A DNA stretch of 64,000 bases from Paulinella micropora (taxonomy: Eukaryota > Cercozoa > Imbricatea > Euglyphida > Paulinellidae): NCBI GenBank assembly GCA_019918135.1, contig WBZZ01001061.1, positions 61,001 to 125,000 on the forward strand. Reading direction: 5' to 3'. Each line of letters starts with the position of its first letter. Position 1 is the first letter of the stretch. Made by a program: the position numbers and the translations under genes. The notes under the pieces are model-generated. The model searched no databases. It was not told where the DNA came from and saw only the letters and a list, made by a program, of their open reading frames with translations. Shown piece by piece: positions 1-8,369 of the stretch.

Positions 1-2
1 TT

Positions 3-107
3 ATTCCAATATTGGTCAGTGCTTTTCAACATATGGCGGCAAAGGTAGTTAATTTAGAAAAAGAAAATAAAAATCTTATGATTATTATAGAAAATATATC
101 CAACTAA
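3..107 (+). CDS. C-terminal tail of an upstream viral gene (partial)
   Basis: An open frame enters from the left window edge and stops with TAA at 105-107, about 34 residues. The end is hydrophilic then Lys/Glu/Asn-rich and looks like the close of a small coiled-coil protein. It lies 31 bases upstream of the TM-protein gene on the same strand, so it is probably the next gene of element 1. No family is recognised, and most of the gene lies outside the window. Confidence 0.35.
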   Translation: MPILVSAFQHMAAKVVNLEKENKNLMIIIENISN

Positions 108-138
108 TTAGCAGAAATCAGAGGAGTCGTTTTCCCTA

Positions 139-492
139 ATGTCTAATAATACAACTAGACTTCACAGACCACCGCCTATTATGGATATGGATGGCGAACT
201 AAATCCCGAATTAAAGTCTCGTGTTCTTGAAGTAGAACTAAAGACTGAGGAAAAAAAAGTAGAGCACGAATTGGAAGATAACTGGAATTGTTGTTGTATA
301 AAAAACAGGCCGACCGACAGCCGACTTATTAAATACTTATTTCAAATGGGTATCATTATTGCCATTATAACGCTTTGTATCGTGAGGCTATCTTAAAAGA
401 ACTTACCTTGTGAGGTTGCTAATACTTGTGTCGGAATTTTGACTTTACTCATAGGAATTTGCCTTCCATCGCCTTCTTCAAGTAAGAAGTGA
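139..492 (+). pseudogene. Two-TM-segment small viral membrane protein, in-frame TAA
   Basis: The ATG at 139 opens a frame with an acidic/basic N-terminal half (residues ~15-60, Glu/Lys-rich) containing a Cys triplet (NCCC). A hydrophobic segment follows at about residues 68-84. TAA at 394-396 interrupts it, but the frame continues to TGA at 490-492 with a second hydrophobic stretch and a Ser-Lys-Lys tail. The homologue at 53,156-53,497 has a Glu codon at the stop position, so I read this copy as broken by one nonsense change. Its 3' end overlaps the 3' end of the opposing Cys-rich gene by 15 bases, and the other copy has the same arrangement. Family unknown; probably a virion or host-membrane protein of the Polinton-like virus. 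Confidence 0.6.
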
Positions 493-828
493 GCACTCGT
501 ATAAATGAATTTTATACCATGAACTATCGCTGGCACAGATTAAAGGAACCGCATCATCAAAACTAACACGCCAATCACTCATAGGCTTATACACACATTT
601 AAATTTAGTTTCAATACCTTGCTTTATACAATAAACACACGCATCTCGCTTTGTTTGATTTACTCTGCTATAAAAGTCGCAGGCTGTCCGACCTAACACA
701 GAGCATACAAATAATAATATTAATAACAATTTTATATTATATATTATATAATTTATGAGTGAGTTCAAATACCAAAAGATTATTTTTCTGAGTAATGATT
801 TTGTGGGTAAATCATTTAACAAGAACAT
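478..828 (-). CDS. Small Cys-rich secreted or anchored protein
   Basis: This 116-aa frame has a hydrophobic segment around residues 30-46 (a late signal peptide or membrane anchor). A short extracellular-type domain follows, with about six cysteines and an NQT sequon. The first ATG at 828 lies only four bases from the ATG of the divergent gene at 833, so the true start is uncertain; no other Met lies before the hydrophobic segment. A frameshifted homologue sits at about 52,830-53,167 in the same position relative to its neighbours. Function unknown; a disulfide-bonded ectodomain is an inference. Confidence 0.5.
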   Translation of the reverse strand: MFLLNDLPTKSLLRKIIFWYLNSLINYIIYNIKLLLILLFVCSVLGRTACDFYSRVNQTKRDACVYCIKQGIETKFKCVYKPMSDWRVSFDDAVPLICASDSSWYKIHLYECSLLT

Positions 829-832
829 TCAA

Positions 833-1111
833 ATGTCATTTACACCCACCAAAATGAATGTTAACTTTATTCACTACTATAACGACCAAACAGAGACAAA
901 AACATGAATTCTTTATATGGACAGAATTGGAATTATCGGCACATTCGCAGATAGTAATATAGCAAACATTTCAAACCTCAGTTATAATTTAGGTGTAGTG
1001 GGTTGGTCTGACGGACAATATACATTTAAAGTCCTTGAAACCGACAGCGGAAATATTGATACAGGAAATTTAGCGGGAAGAATTGTTATCGCTTTGGAAT
1101 TTTTGGCTTAG
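833..1111 (+). pseudogene. 92-aa viral protein of unknown function, in-frame TGA
   Basis: The frame starts with ATG at 833 and is stopped by TGA at 905-907 (codon 25), then continues collinearly to TAG at 1109-1111. The homologue at 52,531-52,809 is uninterrupted and 92 aa long, with the motif MDRIGIIGTFADSN at mid-length. Predicted beta-rich and soluble, with no recognised domain. It sits between the Cys-rich gene and the packaging ATPase gene, so it is probably a small structural or accessory virion protein. One nonsense change separates this copy from the intact one. Confidence 0.55.
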
Positions 1112-1121
1112 AATATGAGCA

Positions 1122-1418
1122 ATGGAGAAGTTGAATAACGTGAAGGTGAAACCAGTGAAGCAGGAAGGCGAAGGAAACAAAAAAGCAAAAGGTTATAAAT
1201 TATTTAATGAAACCTTCGCAAATATATTTCTACTCGCCCGTAAGAAAAGTGGAAAAACAACAGCACTCTTTGAAATACTGAAACGAACTAGAAAAGTAAT
1301 CTCTAGAACTGCTGGAGCCTTAAGCAGTATTGGAGTGCCTTATGCTAGGTCTGTCCAAGCCACCGCTTCAAAACTGGGGTATGGTAAGCAGAGAGGACGA
1401 GGTGCACTTAAGTTTTGA
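1122..1418 (+). pseudogene. Packaging ATPase N-terminus fused to a small basic protein (internal deletion)
   Basis: The first ~55 residues look like the start of an FtsK/HerA-type (A32-like) DNA-packaging ATPase: a KGYKLFNETFANIFLLAR strand followed by a P-loop-like KKSGKTTA (Walker A). Instead of the remaining ~200 residues with Walker B, the frame passes directly into a Gly/Ala/Arg-rich basic tail (GALSSIGV...GKQRGRGALKF) resembling a small core or capsid-cement polypeptide. I infer a large internal deletion that happened to join two neighbouring genes in frame. The fusion cannot be a working ATPase. The corresponding region is absent from element 2, where the GC-rich block sits. Confidence 0.55.
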
Positions 1419-1459
1419 AAATAGAATATTGAAACGAAATATTTTTTTGTTAATATAAA

Positions 1460-2254
1460 ATGGTTGCGAAAACCAAGCGAATAAAAAAGACAAAGGTAAG
1501 ACCACCGCGGGTTTATAGGAATAAGAGCGGGAAGCCGTATATTATCCAGAAGGGTAAAAAATATTATCTTAATTTTGGTAATAAAACAAATGATATGAGC
1601 ACACTTCAAATTGTTAAACTTTTTATGAAATACTTAAGCAGACCAAATAAGCCACGCGAGCGTGGCGATACTCCAAAAGCAAAGAAAAAAACAAAGAAGG
1701 AAGACTTAAGAAAAGTCCAGAGCCTTTCTGAGATTGAGCAGAATACAAGAACAGCAATTCAAGACCACTTAGACAAACTCAGAAAGGAAAAGTATGAAGG
1801 TATTGAAGCCATAGAGAAAAAGGAAAAGACAGCAAGGGAGGATTTAGAAGAGGAGAAGAAGAGGCAAGAAAGAAAAGACATAGCCGATGCTAAGGAAAGA
1901 CAAGATATAAAGGACAGGGAACATAAAAGAGAACTGGCGGAGATTAAGGAAAGACAGGAAGAAAAGGATAGGGAACAGAAGAAGGAACAACGACTTATTC
2001 AGGAACTAAATGCTGAACGACTACGTAGACAGGGATTATTGACGGCTCCAGTTGACCAGCCGATTATAGCGAAACCGTATCCCCCTTCAACTATAAATAA
2101 ACCAAAGGAAACCGCAATTACATCTTCCCCAAAAATAACTGATATAACTGAGAAAGTAAATAAACAAGAAAAAGATTTGGAAGAAGAAAAGAGACGAAGA
2201 ATTATTGATGAAATGTTCTCTGAGAAAACGAGAAAAAAACGTGTCAAAAAATGA
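1460..2254 (+). CDS. Basic, coiled-coil viral protein
   Basis: This is an intact 264-aa frame. Residues 1-60 are basic and contain a YRNKSGKPYIIQKGKKYYL segment, a strand-rich patch seen near viral core-type proteins. Residues ~75-190 are a long Glu/Lys/Arg coiled coil with repeated KERQ(E/D) blocks, followed by a Pro-containing linker and a second short charged helix. The tail KTRKKRVKK is strongly basic. Its TGA overlaps the next ATG (ATGA at 2251-2254), suggesting coupled expression with the protease frame. It lies between ATPase and protease, a morphogenesis cluster. Function unknown; a core or scaffold role is an inference. It is one of the few unbroken genes of element 1. Confidence 0.6.
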   Translation: MVAKTKRIKKTKVRPPRVYRNKSGKPYIIQKGKKYYLNFGNKTNDMSTLQIVKLFMKYLSRPNKPRERGDTPKAKKKTKKEDLRKVQSLSEIEQNTRTAIQDHLDKLRKEKYEGIEAIEKKEKTAREDLEEEKKRQERKDIADAKERQDIKDREHKRELAEIKERQEEKDREQKKEQRLIQELNAERLRRQGLLTAPVDQPIIAKPYPPSTINKPKETAITSSPKITDITEKVNKQEKDLEEEKRRRIIDEMFSEKTRKKRVKK

Positions 2255-3196
2255 AAAATCATACAATAATAAATAACCTTAAAAAAGCATGCATTAATAT
2301 CCCTATCATAAAAAAACAAAGGTTCAAACGACTACGCCACTAGTTTAAAGAGATGGTTATACACACAAAAAATCACTGAAAACATATCATCGGCAGAAGA
2401 TGGATGGGATAAACTAGAACGATTTACAACAAAAATGATTGCTAAAAATGAAAGCAAAAAGAAGGAAGAAAAAAAAACTCCTGTAAATAGCACTCTATCG
2501 CCAATAGACCCGCCACGTTTTGAAACTTCGGATGCTAAACAACTTATATTTGAAATGACAAATACACAACCAGCGGAGACACAACCGACGTATGTAGCAC
2601 CACCCCCGAGCACAAGTTCTGCGGAGCCACAGCAACCAGAGCCAGAGCAACCAGAGCCACAGCAACCAGAGCCAGAGGAGCCACAGCCACAGCAAGAGGG
2701 AAAGGGACGGGGACTAATGACTAATGAAATAGATGACATAATGAAAAAATATGGATGGTATCTCGGAGCGATAGCGAGTGATGAAATCTATAAGTTGAAG
2801 CCAGGAAGCAGAAAGCGATACGGATTTATTATGAATACCGACCCTAGCAACAAAAAAGGACAGCACTGGATGGCAGTATGGATAAGTCTAGATAAAGACA
2901 GGAGTGTTGAAATTTATGACCCTTTAGCACTTTACGAGCCGACGGAAGACTTTCAACAACAAATGAAACAACTAATAGATAAAAGCCACCCCGATAGTTA
3001 TTTATTAATGAAAGTAAATAAGGTAAAAGAGCAGAATGATACTTCAGACACATGTGGATGGTTTGCTATGCGTTTTTTAATGGAGCGGGCTAAAGGAGTG
3101 CGATTTATATTCGCCAGTGGCTACACAGACTTAAAAGAAGAAGAAGCGGAAAAATTAAAAGCACAGAATGGTTATGGTTTTGACACCTATTTGTAA
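2251..3196 (+). pseudogene. Adenain/Ulp1-like maturation cysteine protease (1-nt frameshift near N-terminus)
   Basis: The catalytic domain is the last ~155 residues: His in GQHWMAVWI, an acidic residue in VEIYDPLA, and Cys in DTCGWFAMRF, the order of adenovirus-type and Ulp1 (C48/C5-like) proteases. These enzymes process capsid precursors. Before it lies a Pro/Gln/Glu repeat linker (PEPQQ-type, about 2,630-2,700). The uninterrupted frame begins at 2,435. A reading that starts at ATG 2251, overlapping the previous stop, joins it after a shift in the A-run at 2,311-2,316. I therefore suspect the gene starts at 2251 and has lost one register. The homologue at 42,055-42,724 retains the same catalytic residues. 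Confidence 0.75.
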
Positions 3197-3366
3197 ATTC
3201 ACACTCTCGCTACGCTTTTCGTGAATCTCCAACGTGTTGGAGATAATTTACAAACTTCATTTTGAAAAAAATATATTTAATAATATAGGAAACGATATCT
3301 ATCTATTATATATAATAGATTAACCGCACGGAAGTTGAAGACGAAAGTGCGGAGTTTTGAATATCA
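3197..3366 (+). promoter_or_regulatory. Intergenic: post-stop hairpins, AATATAGG motif and 5'-UTR hairpin before penton
   Basis: Directly after the protease stop are two hairpins: ATTCAC...GTGAAT and CTCCAACGTGTTGGAG. Then comes an AT-rich stretch ending in TAATATAGGAAA (3,281-3,292), a motif repeated upstream of other structural genes. A hairpin CCGCAC...GTGCGG (3,324-3,352) lies 14 bases before the penton ATG. I read this as terminator or RNA-processing signals followed by a late-type promoter; the functional reading is an inference. Confidence 0.5.
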
Positions 3367-4202
3367 ATGGAGTATAAGGGAGGAAGAAGTTCGGGTATCT
3401 ATTACATTAATAGTAAAAATAGGATAACTGGCACAGACTCAGACTTTACACACGAAGTCAATATGAAGGGTACACACGAAGTCAATATGAAGGGTTAGAC
3501 AATCCCACACATTGTAAAATATTACATATCTATGTTCCAAAATCGTATTACTCTGTCGCCAGTCCTTACAATACTTTTACATTATCCGAAGACGGATATG
3601 AGGCTTTAATTACGATACCTGAGGGCAACTACACAATGAACAATCTAAAAAATAAACTAGCCGAGGTGCTAACCGCAGACAGCCCAAATAATTATACTTA
3701 TGTGGTATCCAGTAATAATACCAACATTAGCCCAGAAGATGGAAAATTAACATTCAGCGTGTCAGAGAATAAAGGAATTCAACCGCGGTTTATATTTGAT
3801 GGTGATACCCGTATTCACGAGGTTATGGGGTTTGATAGAAATTCAACATATTTCTTCGCCAATAATTTTATTAAATCGCCAAATGTAATTATTCTAACTG
3901 GTGAAAAAACTTTATATCTTCAATCGGATTTGGTAAATGAAGGAGATAATCACGTGCTACAAGAAATATACACTGCCAACGAAATTCCTTTTGGGTCTGT
4001 TATCTATGATGGAAGCGGGTCAGAGTATGGTAAAACATTGTCCGCTAATTCAAACAATGTGTTTAGGTTTTACTTGACAGACGAAAACGACCAAGCGATT
4101 AATCTTTCTGGTTTGGAAGTCGTTATGACATTACTGGTTTATCGTGAAACTAATTATTTTAGTTTATTTAATTCATTCTTCAATTTGTTAAAGGCTAGAT
4201 AA
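3367..4202 (+). pseudogene. Penton (minor capsid, single jelly-roll) protein, frameshifted
   Basis: The ATG at 3367 opens a frame with the conserved penton opening (YYINSKNRITGTDSDFTH), as in the intact 270-aa homologue at 41,098-41,910. A 24-bp in-frame direct duplication (about 3,457-3,504) is followed by a 1-nt loss that throws the frame out at 3,498. The rest of the protein (IYVPKSYYSV, then an uninterrupted frame from 3,636) runs to the stop at 4200-4202. The IPxSYY-V...N-F-L-E pattern is typical of pentons of virophages, Polinton-like viruses and adintoviruses, which form the five-fold vertices. It lies between protease and major capsid genes, the usual order. Confidence 0.75.
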
Positions 4203-4423
4203 AGATATTTGACAATTTCACTTCTCTGTCTTCGACAGATTTCTCGTTTATTGTCAAACATCGAAAAAGGCGAGTTAATGGGAAACGATGTTTTATGAAC
4301 CTTCTTTTGAAAAAAGATTTGTGAATAAAATATCAATAATTAATTTTAGAATTATTTATTTTTTTCTATAAATATATTCTGGTGAATTATTTAATTTACG
4401 CTACTTCAAAAAAAAAAGAAAAA
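4203..4423 (+). terminator. Large post-penton hairpin and AT-rich spacer
   Basis: Immediately after the penton stop, 4,205-4,264 folds as an outer stem TTGACAAT/ATTGTCAA with an inner stem-loop TCTGTC-TTC-GACAGA. The same element, with only a few changes, follows the gene that ends at 7,352. An inverted version precedes the gene that starts at 6,172. The remainder up to the capsid ATG is A/T-rich spacer with no clear AATATAGG motif. A terminator or RNA-stability function is an inference. Confidence 0.45.
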
Positions 4424-5904
4424 ATGCCTGTCCAATACGGAGGAGAACTAGTCATCAGACTAAGGAACTGCTCACTGGTAAGTATGAATTAACCAAACTT
4501 ACAACTCGTGAAGGCTCGCAACCTGTCGCACTTACTACTGCTGGTGGTATGGAAAACACCTTTGAAATTCCCACTCGTCCTTTGAACCTTGCGAGGAGTG
4601 TGTTGCGATTTACTTACACTCCGTCTGCTGCAGGTGGTGCTGGTCGCTACAATCGTATCTATATGGTTGTCTGTCTATAATTAAAACTATTGAATTGCGA
4701 AGCCGAAGCGGGCAGTATTTGTGTAATCTTCAACATGTGGGGAACTACACAAAGGTTATATGGAAACCAGAAATTAAATATGAAAAATTTATGGCACTTG
4801 AAAACCATGGTGCTGGTGTGGGTAGCGGTGCTATGCTTCAAAAGTGTAATGCTGGAAAAGTTGAAATTGGAACCGTAGCGGAAAGAGCGGCAATTACTGC
4901 TGCAGGCAATACTTCTGGATTGGTCGCTGCAGTTCAAGGATATTACAAAGTGCCACTTGTTAATGCCCGCCGTAATAATGATACCGCTCTCGCCGATAGC
5001 ACTGCGGGGGATTATAGTTTGGTTAATGTTCCTTTTGAGGAGGCTAAGTATTTTGAAGGTGGAACTGCCAATGCTGCCACCCCTGTTATCAATGTTAAGT
5101 TTCCTTTGGGTATGTTGTTTGGCACTATTTTTGAACTGGATAAGACTATTGGATTTAATGAAATTTTGGATATGCGGATTGTGTGGGCTGAAACCAACCG
5201 CTCTTCATTCTATGGCACTGATGCTAGTTCTATTTCCACTGGTGCTGCCGCTACTACCGCTGGTGCTATCGTATCTAACCTAAATCTATTCCTCGCTGTT
5301 GAGACTGACCCGAATGTCATCCTCGGTGTCCAGCAAAAGATTGCGGGTGAAGGCTTTCCATTTAAGATTGAATATCCTATCGCTTGGAAGCAAAGTCTTC
5401 AAACAAACCAACAGAACTATGTTATTAAGATGAACCGCTCGCAGGGTGAAATAATTTCGTCGTATTTATACTTCCGCCTTTCATTTCACTGAGAGTGCTA
5501 ATACTTCTTTTGATAACGACAACAGATCTGGCGTAAAGGTTTTAAAATACTATACGACCCTTGACGGCTCTCGTCTCCAGCTGTTTGATATTGACACAAA
5601 GGAAAATGAGGACTGTATGATTTTGAAGGATAAGTTGAAGGGAAGTGCTATCCTAAACAGCGATGTCTATCGTTACAACTGGTTCCATGTAGATACATGG
5701 GACAATAACCGCCCGCTGTGCGATAAGGACACCGACGGCTATGAGGTGAGCATTTTAAGCCTAGACACTGAGAGGCGATATGAATTCGTTTCAAATACAG
5801 GTAATGATGCGAGTGGTGTAGGCATAACTAATCTTAACCATTACACATTCGCCATTCTTCAATGTAGTGTGCTTGTTAAGGGAGTTGAAATTTTGATGAG
5901 TTGA
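4424..5904 (+). pseudogene. Double jelly-roll major capsid protein, multiply frameshifted
   Basis: Homologous along its length to the intact 508-aa capsid at 39,458-40,984. The start MPVQYGGEL (ATG 4424) matches MPTQHGGEL of that copy. The coding register is lost near 4,460-4,490, between about 4,670 and 4,700, near 5,460, and again before 5,617; the longest intact piece is 4,695-5,492. Landmarks include RPLNLARSVL, VIWKPE, LENHGAG and the C-terminal SLDTERRYEF. The family forms the trimeric capsomers of Polinton-like virions. Position (after penton) and size agree. It cannot give a functional product. Confidence 0.75.
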
Positions 5905-6171
5905 TATTTATAAACTACACTTTCATTCAATGAAAATTCAACATAACGCTCATTCTTGCTAATCTCAAACATGTTTGAGATATTGATAAAAATCGTGAAA
6001 AACAAAAAAAGAAACAATTTTAGAATAAGTGATAGTGCGACAGCACGAAACGCAATTCTAAAAAAGTTAATAGATTAAATATTTTTTTTCTCGTATAATA
6101 TAGGAAAACGACGTTTGAGAATAAGAGAGAAATCTGTCGAAGACAGATAGAATCGCAATTCTCAAATATCA
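5905..6171 (+). promoter_or_regulatory. Intergenic: hairpin, AATATAGG motif and compound 5'-UTR hairpin
   Basis: After the capsid stop is a hairpin CTCAAACATGTTTGAG (about 5,964-5,979). A poly-T tract then leads into TAATATAGGAA (6,096-6,106). At 6,114-6,166 there is a compound hairpin: outer stem TTTGAGAAT/ATTCTCAAA, inner stem-loop ATCTGTC-GAA-GACAGAT, ending six bases before ATG 6172. The motif spacing (about 65 bases to the ATG) resembles that of other structural genes here. A late promoter plus structured leader is my inference. Confidence 0.5.
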
Positions 6172-7352
6172 ATGAAAACTCACCAGAGAAACTTAATCGC
6201 AGAAAATCCGGTCGGATATGATGGTGATATTGAAACAAATAATTCAAAAACCGCTTTTGGTGAAGCAGTAGTAGGTCAATTAACACCAGTTTTACAGGAA
6301 ATCTTTCCATATACAATTAATACTAGGATATGGACAAAAACAGAAACAAAATCATCTGTGTCATTTTTGAATAATATGGCAACATTAACAACTCAAGCGG
6401 ATGCCACGGCGGATGCTAGATTGGTAAGTAAAAGGAGAATAAAATATAGAACTGGAACTGGTATCCTAGCCCGCTTTACTGCTCTATGGACAACGGATGA
6501 CACAAAAGATTACTATTCATATATTGGAATAGGAAATGAACTCGTTGATGGATTTTATTTCTACAAAAATAGAGCAGGAATGAATATTGCGCATTGTAAA
6601 GGAGGTGTCGTAGATTATATTGACCAAGCAGACTGGGATGACCCGTGCGATGGAAATTCGGCTATGCCAGAAGTAGTCTGGAGCAGAGGAAATGTATTTC
6701 AAATTCAATTTCAGTATCTTGGGTTTGGTGCTATCAAGTTTTATATTGAAAATCCCATAACAGGATTATTTCAATTAGTTCATATGATTGAGTATGCGAA
6801 TGCTAATAATGGTGTAAGCCTGCGAAATACAACATTACCTTTTACGGCAGTAATTAGAAATGATGCAGCGACTGGAATACAAATTCTCAAAACAGCGAGT
6901 GCCAGTTTATTCATTGAGGGAACGAATACTATTAATACCAGCATAACAAACGAAGTGGAAGGAAGTAAAGCATCAAACACCACTGAAAGTCCTATTATTA
7001 GTATAAGAAACAAAGCGGTATTTGATGCGGGCGGTGCTAATTTGACAAATTATTCAAATGTTTATCCAACTTTGATAAGTATTACAAATGAAGATACTAA
7101 GTCAAATGTTGTCAGAATGGTATTAAATGGAACACTGGAGCAGGTTTTGCAGATGTTGATTCTAAGTATTCAATTGTAGATACTGACACAAAGGCGAGTG
7201 CTATCGCAAACGGAACAACTCAACAAATCAATCTTAGAAGTTATGATATATACCTACCGCCGAGTGATGTATTAACTTTTACACAGAAGTCTGTCTCTGC
7301 TGGTGGAGGAGGAAATGTCAATATTATCGCTAACTTCGTAGAAGACCAATGA
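6172..7352 (+). pseudogene. Putative virion surface/fibre-type structural protein (frameshifted)
   Basis: Homologue of the 416-aa proteins at 31,371-32,621 and 38,090-39,340. The frame from ATG 6172 is open to 7,179; a 1-nt shift near 7,135 moves the last ~70 codons to another frame ending at TGA 7350-7352. Landmarks are HQRNLIAENP, LTPVLQEIFPYT, FQIQFQYLGFGAIKF(Y/S)IENP and SLRNTTLPF. The FQYLGFG...IENPxTG...VHxIxYAN pattern resembles predicted structural proteins of phages and of Polinton-like or giant viruses; I do not know its exact role. It sits right after the major capsid gene, which suggests a virion component such as a receptor-binding or spike protein. Confidence 0.6.
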
Positions 7353-7412
7353 TATTTGACAATTTCACTTCTATCTGTCTTCGACAGATTTCTCGTTTAT
7401 TGTCAAACATCG
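7350..7412 (+). terminator. Post-stop compound hairpin, inverted counterpart of the gene's own leader
   Basis: The TGA itself begins the element. Outer stem TTGACAAT/ATTGTCAA encloses stem-loop ATCTGTC-TTC-GACAGAT. Its reverse complement matches the leader of the same gene (6,109-6,171) with 8 mismatches over 63 bases by my count. The same hairpin, slightly shorter, follows the penton gene at 4,205. Confidence 0.5.
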
Positions 7413-7468
7413 TAAACCATTAAAGTAAAATTAAAAGCAAAAAAAATGTAATGGAAAGCGATGTATCA

Positions 7469-7958
7469 TCAGAGATATTTTTTTACCGCATCTTTGTTAT
7501 TAAAATAAGGTTGTTGAATTAAATATTCAAGGTATAGTTTATCAATCTTAGCGACATCTTCAATTTTCATTTTTTTATTTTTACCATATTGAAGAAAAAT
7601 GTCCGCTTCGTGCTGTGCTATCTCTTCACCAACATTAGCCTTGATTTCGGTAATTCCTGTCTCTTTTAAATCATTCTCCTTACCGCCTACGTCGGTAGCA
7701 TCCGCCGTAAAAGGTGTGCTTGGTTCTTCGTCCAACACGTTTTCTAACGGAATAACTACTTTCACATTGTCGTCATAATGTTGATTTTGTCTATGTTGAT
7801 TTTGTTTAATCAACATTATCAACATTTGGCTTGTATTGCTCAGAGAAAGATACAATGTCAGGTTTAGTCCATTTAATTGTTGGCTTTTGGATTTCGCTGT
7901 CAAGGTTCCATTTTTCAATTTCGTTTAAGTAGTCCTGTTTGGTGTTCAGGTCAGTCAT
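7469..7958 (-). pseudogene. FGKY-motif small protein (paralogue), frameshifted
   Basis: The C-terminal ~45 residues (LQYGKNKKMKIEDVAKIDKL...YLIQQPYFN) match the ~90-aa FGKYKGK family next to it, which resembles the small domain at the C-terminus of ExoX-type exonucleases. An ATG at 7,958 opens a separate ~50-codon frame ending in a stop near 7,810. The register changes in a short repeat of CAAAATCAACAT, and the rest runs from there to 7,469. The N-terminal part is acidic and unrelated to the neighbour. A nucleic-acid-binding role is an inference. Confidence 0.5.
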
Positions 7959-7986
7959 TGATATATATAATATAAATATTAATTTT

Positions 7987-8274
7987 TTATAAATATTTTT
8001 TTACTTCACTTTTAATGTCTGTAAATTTCTCAAACCACGGCTGTTTCATAACCCATGCAAGATATGGCTTATCAATAAGCGCGATATCTTGAACCTTCTT
8101 CCCGCGATACTTACCAAATGGAAAAATATCCCTTGGCTTGCCTGCCCGTGCATTTTCAATCATTTGGATTTCGTCAGTAATTATCTTTTTAACATCGGTA
8201 AGAGAAAATGTTTCATTTTTTGTTTCAATTGAAAGTTTTTCAAATTTTTCACATAGTCTGGTGAGGGTGGTCAT
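7987..8274 (-). CDS. FGKYRGKK-motif protein (ExoX C-terminal-like domain)
   Basis: Intact 95-aa frame: N-terminal helix MTTLTRLCEKFEKLS, a second helix, then FPFGKYRGKKVQDIALIDKPYLAWVMKQPWF. The FGKY-(R/K)GK...I...D..YL.W...QPW pattern is that of the short domain found at the C-terminus of some DnaQ/ExoX exonucleases and in stand-alone phage and viral proteins. Here it stands alone, without a nuclease catalytic part. The gene is convergent-side neighbour of polB on the same strand. Homologues occur at 32,711-32,986 and 37,725-38,000. I infer a replication or repair accessory role. Confidence 0.6.
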   Translation of the reverse strand: MTTLTRLCEKFEKLSIETKNETFSLTDVKKIITDEIQMIENARAGKPRDIFPFGKYRGKKVQDIALIDKPYLAWVMKQPWFEKFTDIKSEVKKYL

Positions 8275-8369
8275 TGGTCTATATAGACTGGTAAAAGATT
8301 TTATTGAAAAAAAATTAATTACTTTTTTACTTTTGCCTTTAAAATCCGTAAGGCAGTGTAGAGATATGG

